From positions 1 through 7,659 of the forward strand of contig JAAZHL010000187.1 in NCBI GenBank assembly GCA_012510755.1: a stretch of DNA of 7,659 nucleotides, written 5' to 3'. The notes below the pieces were generated by a model that saw nothing but the letters and a program-made list of their open reading frames with translations, made no database searches and was not told the origin of the DNA. Below are positions 7,349-7,659 of this stretch, in pieces (the stretch's first letter is position 1; each line of letters opens with the position of its first letter). This DNA is from Leucobacter sp. Lineage in GTDB: Bacteria; Actinomycetota; Actinomycetes; Actinomycetales; Microbacteriaceae. A program made the position numbers and the translations under genes.

Positions 7349-7406
7349 GGCCTCAACCATCGAATACTGGCCGCGCGCAAGTCGATCACCGATAGAACTT
7401 GAGGCC
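7349..7406. repeat. Perfect 8-bp inverted repeat enclosing repeat copy 2
   Basis: GGCCTCAA (7349-7356) and TTGAGGCC (7399-7406) are exact inverted copies separated by 42 bases. Between them lie most of repeat copy 2 and the HNH stop codon. The spacing is long for a terminator, and no T-run follows on either strand. It could be a protein-binding site or chance. Confidence 0.35.
7354..7383 (-). repeat. Intergenic repeat copy 2, upstream of the ssb-like gene
   Basis: This is the second copy of the repeat seen before the helicase gene, with the identical 15-base core at 7369-7383 and a one-base length difference near the left end. It begins two bases after the HNH stop codon and lies 45-74 bases before the ssb ATG. 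The same position and orientation relative to two different genes suggests a shared operator or promoter element. No standard -35/-10 pair is evident. Confidence 0.6.
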
Positions 7407-7658
7407 CTCCACTGCACGTCTGCGCCGTGCAGCTGCACTGCTGCCATCACGTTCAGCACGGAGAGTGTTCAAAGCTAGTTCGTTTGCGAGGCGGCGGGGG
7501 AGCTTGCGCCACGACTTTGACGATTCCATACGCTCGTGGAGTGCATCGTGACATGCCCTGCACGAAGGCCACAGGTCATCGTGCTCTTCGTGGCCGAGCC
7601 GGGCGTAATCAACATGATGCAGGTCGTCTTTAAGCGACCACTCTTCGTTGCATAGCTT
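7386..7658 (-). CDS. HNH endonuclease, C-terminal part (5' end outside window)
   Basis: The frame is open from the right edge to a TGA at 7388-7386, giving 90 residues. It has no start codon in the window because the gene begins beyond it. The visible part carries the HNH zinc-finger nuclease core: a Cys at visible residue 3 (probably the end of a first CxxC), LHHVDYARLGHEEHDDLWPSC (13-33) with the His-His pair, then CRACHDALHE (33-42), which supplies the second CxxC and the final His residues. Such proteins make metal-dependent nicks or breaks in DNA. The rest is a basic Arg/Ala-rich helical tail ending GLKFYR. It lies 76 bases upstream of the ssb ATG on the same strand. Whether it acts with the SSB and helicase, or is a stand-alone homing-type or phage-type nuclease, cannot be told. 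Confidence 0.85.
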   Translation of the reverse strand, partial: KLCNEEWSLKDDLHHVDYARLGHEEHDDLWPSCRACHDALHERMESSKSWRKLPRRLANELALNTLRAERDGSSAAARRRRAVEGLKFYR

Positions 7659-7659
7659 G

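Noticed and set aside
7331..7351. Hairpin between the HNH and ssb genes as a terminator
   Set aside because: The stem is broken by a C-A mismatch when read on the minus strand, and no T-run follows. At most a weak leader structure.
7117..7389. 90-codon minus-strand frame overlapping the ssb start
   Set aside because: It reads out of frame through the OB fold and is Arg/Ser-rich. The ssb frame has a strong ribosome binding site.

Overview
The window looks like part of an actinobacterial mobile element (an integrative conjugative element, plasmid or genomic island). Base composition is moderately GC-rich, most coding frames favour G or C at third positions, and the protein set is typical of such elements: a very large methylase-helicase, an element-type single-stranded-DNA-binding protein, an HNH nuclease and a restriction-modification enzyme. 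No species can be named from the sequence alone.

Layout. On the + strand, bases 2-742 hold the C-terminal quarter or so of an MmeI-like type II restriction-modification enzyme that enters from the left edge. It converges on a minus-strand block after a 35-base gap. That block, read in its own direction from the right edge, contains: the 3' part of an HNH endonuclease gene (7658-7386), an SSB-like gene (7309-6491), a rho-independent terminator (about 6472-6441), and then a giant DarB-like N6-adenine methylase/SNF2-type helicase gene (6351-778, 1857 codons).

The main surprise lies at the start of the helicase gene. A complete 209-codon gene (6272-5643), with its own Shine-Dalgarno sequence, start and stop, is nested inside the first 236 codons of the helicase in the +1 frame. 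Over this stretch the nested frame has the GC-rich third positions and ordinary globular composition, whereas the helicase frame reads as a low-complexity Gly/Arg/Ala/Asp-rich segment. Yet the helicase frame stays open, has no ATG or GTG from codon 101 to the end of the overlap, and already shows family-like sequence in the last 20 or so codons of the overlap. Both frames therefore appear to be used, or some recoding event joins them.

The two minus-strand intergenic regions each carry a copy of an imperfect repeat of about 29 bases (identical 15-base core), 34-74 bases upstream of the helicase and ssb starts. It is a candidate shared operator or promoter element.

How the genes may work together (inference): the methylase-helicase, SSB and HNH nuclease form a DNA-processing or DNA-protection module of the element. 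DarB-type proteins of phage P1 protect incoming DNA from restriction. The adjoining MmeI-like enzyme is a separate, convergently transcribed restriction-modification gene.
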